DNA of 64,000 nt from Clostridia bacterium (GTDB lineage Bacteria; Bacillota; Clostridia; Oscillospirales; UBA644): positions 1 through 64,000 of the forward strand of contig JAGAOU010000044.1 of assembly GCA_017623595.1 (NCBI GenBank). Reading direction: 5' to 3'. Shown here one piece after another: positions 62,086-64,000 of this stretch; position 1 is the stretch's first letter, and each line of letters begins with the position of its first letter. The position numbers were made by a program, and so were the translations under genes. The notes beneath the pieces are model-generated. The model ran no database searches and had not been told where the DNA came from. It saw nothing but the letters and a program-made list of their open reading frames with translations.

Positions 62086-62097
62086 CGTTCTGAGTTC

Positions 62098-63270
62098 TCA
62101 GTTCTCGGACTGTTCTTTCTTGTAACGTTCCAGAAGAGCTTTGATCTTCTGATGGGGATCCAACAGTTTGGAAACCGACTGGTTCTGATGCATGGCAAGG
62201 ATGTAGTAAGCGATGTACTTGGAGCAGTCCACTTCGGTGAACCAATCCTTGGCCAGCAGTTCGGGAGTGCGGTAGGTCAGGTTTGTGGAGAGTACGCCTG
62301 CGATCACACCGTCATCCACGGCCTTCTGGAATTTTTCCAGCCCTTCGGTGAACAGACCGTAGGTTGCGGTGACAAAAATTCTCTTTGCGCCCTTTTCCTT
62401 CAGCTCGTAGGCAAGGCCCAGCATAGAGTCCCCGGAAGCAATGATGTCATCGGCCACCAGAATATCCTTGCCCGCAACGGCGTTACCCAGATATTCATGG
62501 GCGACGATGGGGTTGCGACCGTTGACTACGGTGGAGTAGTCGCGGCGCTTGTAGAACATACCCAGGTCTACGCCCAGAACCGATGCGTAGTAGATGTTTC
62601 TCTGCATAGCGCCTTCGTCGGGGGAGACCACCATCAGGTGATCCTTGTCCAACTGAAGGTCTTTGTACTTCTTCAACAGCGCTTTGAGCACCTGATAGGT
62701 GGGCATCACGTTATCAAATCCCATAAAGGGAGTTGCGTTCTGCACACGGGGGTCATGGGCGTCAAAGGTGATGATGTTCTTTACGCCGATGGCTTCCAGC
62801 TCCTGCAGCGCCACTGCGCAGTCCAGAGATTCCCGGGTGGAGCGCTTGTGCTGACGGCCGCCGTACAGGGTGGGCATAATGACCGAGATGCGGTAGGCCT
62901 TACCGGAAATGGCCTGAATGGCGCGCTTCAGATCCTGGAAATGATCGTCGGGAGACATGGGAACCTTGCGACCGAACATTTCGTATTCCAAGGAGTAGTT
63001 CCCCATATCGGCTACGATGAACAGGTCGTATCCGCGGGCGGATTCCTTCAGCACGGCCTTGCCGTCGCCGGAGGTGAAGCGGGGGCAGTTGACTTCCATA
63101 ACCATGGAGTCCCGCATTTCGGGGTCATCCTTGTAGTGAGGATAGCGATCGTGGTACCATTTTGTCAGGTGCTTGTCGATCTTCTTGCTCAGCTCGACAG
63201 CGCCGGGCATCGCAAGAACGCCCAGGGGAAAGAATTCGTTGGGGTGGGTGATAAACTTTTGTTCGTCCAT
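62098..63270 (-). CDS. prs: Ribose-phosphate pyrophosphokinase, long form
   Basis: The 390-residue protein has the PRPP-binding motif DILVADDIIASGDSML, the flexible-loop-like YGGRQHKRS, and ITFDAHDPRVQN. It makes PRPP from ribose-5-phosphate and ATP. It is about 75 residues longer than the common 315-residue enzyme, with an extended N-terminus (HLTKWYHDRYPHYKDDPEMRDSMVMEVNCPRFTSGDGKAVL) and tail. ATG 63270 follows GGAGAAG. Confidence 0.93.
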   Translation of the reverse strand: MDEQKFITHPNEFFPLGVLAMPGAVELSKKIDKHLTKWYHDRYPHYKDDPEMRDSMVMEVNCPRFTSGDGKAVLKESARGYDLFIVADMGNYSLEYEMFGRKVPMSPDDHFQDLKRAIQAISGKAYRISVIMPTLYGGRQHKRSTRESLDCAVALQELEAIGVKNIITFDAHDPRVQNATPFMGFDNVMPTYQVLKALLKKYKDLQLDKDHLMVVSPDEGAMQRNIYYASVLGVDLGMFYKRRDYSTVVNGRNPIVAHEYLGNAVAGKDILVADDIIASGDSMLGLAYELKEKGAKRIFVTATYGLFTEGLEKFQKAVDDGVIAGVLSTNLTYRTPELLAKDWFTEVDCSKYIAYYILAMHQNQSVSKLLDPHQKIKALLERYKKEQSEN

Positions 63271-63366
63271 GATGATCTTCTCCGTATCTTTATTTTTCTC
63301 TATACAATTTTTCGTTGGAATAGCGGAAAAGAAGAGCATAGCCCAAGGCTCACTCTTCTTGTCGTG

Positions 63367-63657
63367 TTATTCCTCTTCGTCGGCGCGGTCCAGCCAAATG
63401 GTAGCGATTTCCATAGCGTCTGCCATGGATTTCTTTTCGGTCTTCTGAATAACGCGCTCGTTGGGTTTTGCTTCGGGGTCGTTGTTCTGCAGTTCCACGG
63501 AAATACGGGTGGATTTTTCAATATCCCCGTCGGGAGAGGACGCAAGAATCTGCATCATCACCACGTTCTTATCGTTCAGATTTCCGTAGAAAATAACATT
63601 GCCCGAACGCACCAAGGGACGTCCCTTGTAGGACAGGAAGGAAGTTTCCTTTGCCAT
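63367..63657 (-). CDS. Conserved-looking small protein of unknown function
   Basis: The 96-residue soluble protein has a beta-rich first half (FLSYKGRPLVRSGNVIFYGNLNDKNVVMMQILASSPDGDIEKSTRISVELQ) and a helical acidic end. GGAGG precedes ATG 63657, and it has its own consensus promoter. prs follows 96 nt after its stop, possibly in the same transcript. No family assigned. Confidence 0.78.
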   Translation of the reverse strand: MAKETSFLSYKGRPLVRSGNVIFYGNLNDKNVVMMQILASSPDGDIEKSTRISVELQNNDPEAKPNERVIQKTEKKSMADAMEIATIWLDRADEEE

Positions 63658-63699
63658 ATCAATGTGCCTCCGTTCCGAAATTTGAAATAGATATATAAT

Positions 63700-63728
63700 A
63701 TTATATCATAAAAGTACGCCGTTGTCAA
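63700..63728 (-). promoter_or_regulatory. Promoter of the 96-residue protein gene (and perhaps prs)
   Basis: TTGACA (63723-63728, minus), 17 nt, TATAAT (63700-63705). Confidence 0.75.
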
Positions 63729-63818
63729 GCCGAAAGTGCGAAAAAAGTTGTACATTCTTTTGGCTTGTGAGAATATTTTTCCCTTTTTGCGTGCATACTT
63801 GCGGTGAGGTGATTTATT

Positions 63819-64000
63819 ATGTTACAACTGACCCAAAAAGAAACCGCCCTTCTCAAGGACATGAAGGACCAGGAGCAGCTTTGTGCTGACAAATATACCC
63901 GTCACGCCCAATGCGCCAAGGATCCCCAGCTGAAGAATCTTTTTTCTCAGATGGCGGCCACGGAAAACGAGCATCTGAACACCCTGAATCAGATCTGCTC
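63819..64000 (+). CDS. Spore coat protein F-like (ferritin-like), partial
   Basis: The first 60 codons run off the right edge. The sequence MLQLTQKETALLKDMKDQEQLCADKYTRHAQCAKDPQLKNLFSQMAATENEHLNTLNQIC matches the start of CotF/ferritin-like helical-bundle proteins, with a second helix FSQMAATENEHLNTL. GAGGTGA precedes ATG 63819. Likely a spore coat component. Confidence 0.75.
   Translation, partial: MLQLTQKETALLKDMKDQEQLCADKYTRHAQCAKDPQLKNLFSQMAATENEHLNTLNQIC

Noticed and set aside
61876-63690. 604-codon open frame antisense to yfbR and prs
   Set aside because: Covers two certain genes on the other strand and spans their promoters and terminators; no family features.

Overview
The window is a gene-dense stretch of a chromosome from a spore-forming, probably anaerobic, gut-type Clostridia. 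Evidence for sporulation is spoIVA, yabP, yabQ, a SpoVB-like flippase and a coat-F-like protein. A lifestyle on host or plant glycans is suggested by sialidase-like proteins, N-acetylneuraminate lyase, two GH20 hexosaminidases, fucose isomerase, AraC/DeoR regulators and a mannose-type kinase/isomerase. The order Oscillospirales is a guess. Promoters are strikingly uniform: TTGACA, 17 nt, TATAAT, often with TG upstream of the -10. Genes are closely packed, with frequent ATGA overlaps and Shine-Dalgarno starts.

Layout. 1-0.6 kb: end of a hairpin array, tRNA-Leu and a small membrane protein. 0.6-6 kb: polysaccharide deacetylase, rsmG, a TIM-barrel-like protein of unknown role, and a fusion of phosphomannose isomerase with a ROK sugar kinase. 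6-12.2 kb: two convergent cassettes, each made of an AraC regulator, a BNR (sialidase-fold) protein and an N-acetylneuraminate-lyase-family aldolase. 12.3-18.8 kb: CPA2 antiporter, tRNA-Arg and the potABCD polyamine transporter. 18.8-21.3 kb: a HAD phosphatase with prfA, a Nudix hydrolase and an XRE regulator. 21.5-27.7 kb: a DeoR regulator divergent from two tandem GH20 enzymes, a sugar-phosphate dehydrogenase and a PfkB kinase. 27.7-31.2 kb: AraC divergent from fucI and an SGNH hydrolase gene interrupted by an in-frame TAG.

31.3-33.7 kb holds two exported proteins of unknown function. 33.8-34.55 kb is the most unusual stretch: a strong promoter followed by about 700 nt without a gene, containing four diverged copies of a ~100 nt module whose stems covary. 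I read it as a large, repeat-built structured RNA. It faces a two-gene unit (ribbon-helix-helix regulator plus a membrane protein with an H/C-x2-C metal site). 35.4-43.8 kb: anion transporter, sugar isomerases, serC-serA, VanY-type peptidase, cyclophilin, family-4 uracil-DNA glycosylase. 43.9-48.7 kb: mtnN, SpoVB-like flippase, HU, RqcP-like, yabP, yabQ, DivIC and S1-domain genes. 48.8-64 kb, mostly on the minus strand: HAD hydrolase, spoIVA, three glycerophosphodiesterase-family genes, a VTT membrane protein, a two-component system, fumC, a YfhO-type membrane protein, yfbR, a long-form prs, and a partial coat-F-like gene.

The metabolic genes fit together as local catabolic units feeding glycolysis: sialic acid to ManNAc plus pyruvate, mannose/fructose to fructose-6-phosphate, hexosamine release in the cytoplasm, and fucose isomerisation, each under its own regulator. 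No CRISPR array, prophage, transposase or known riboswitch was recognised. None of the roughly 60 complete genes I checked ends in TAG; the only TAG met in a gene frame is the one inside the SGNH hydrolase.
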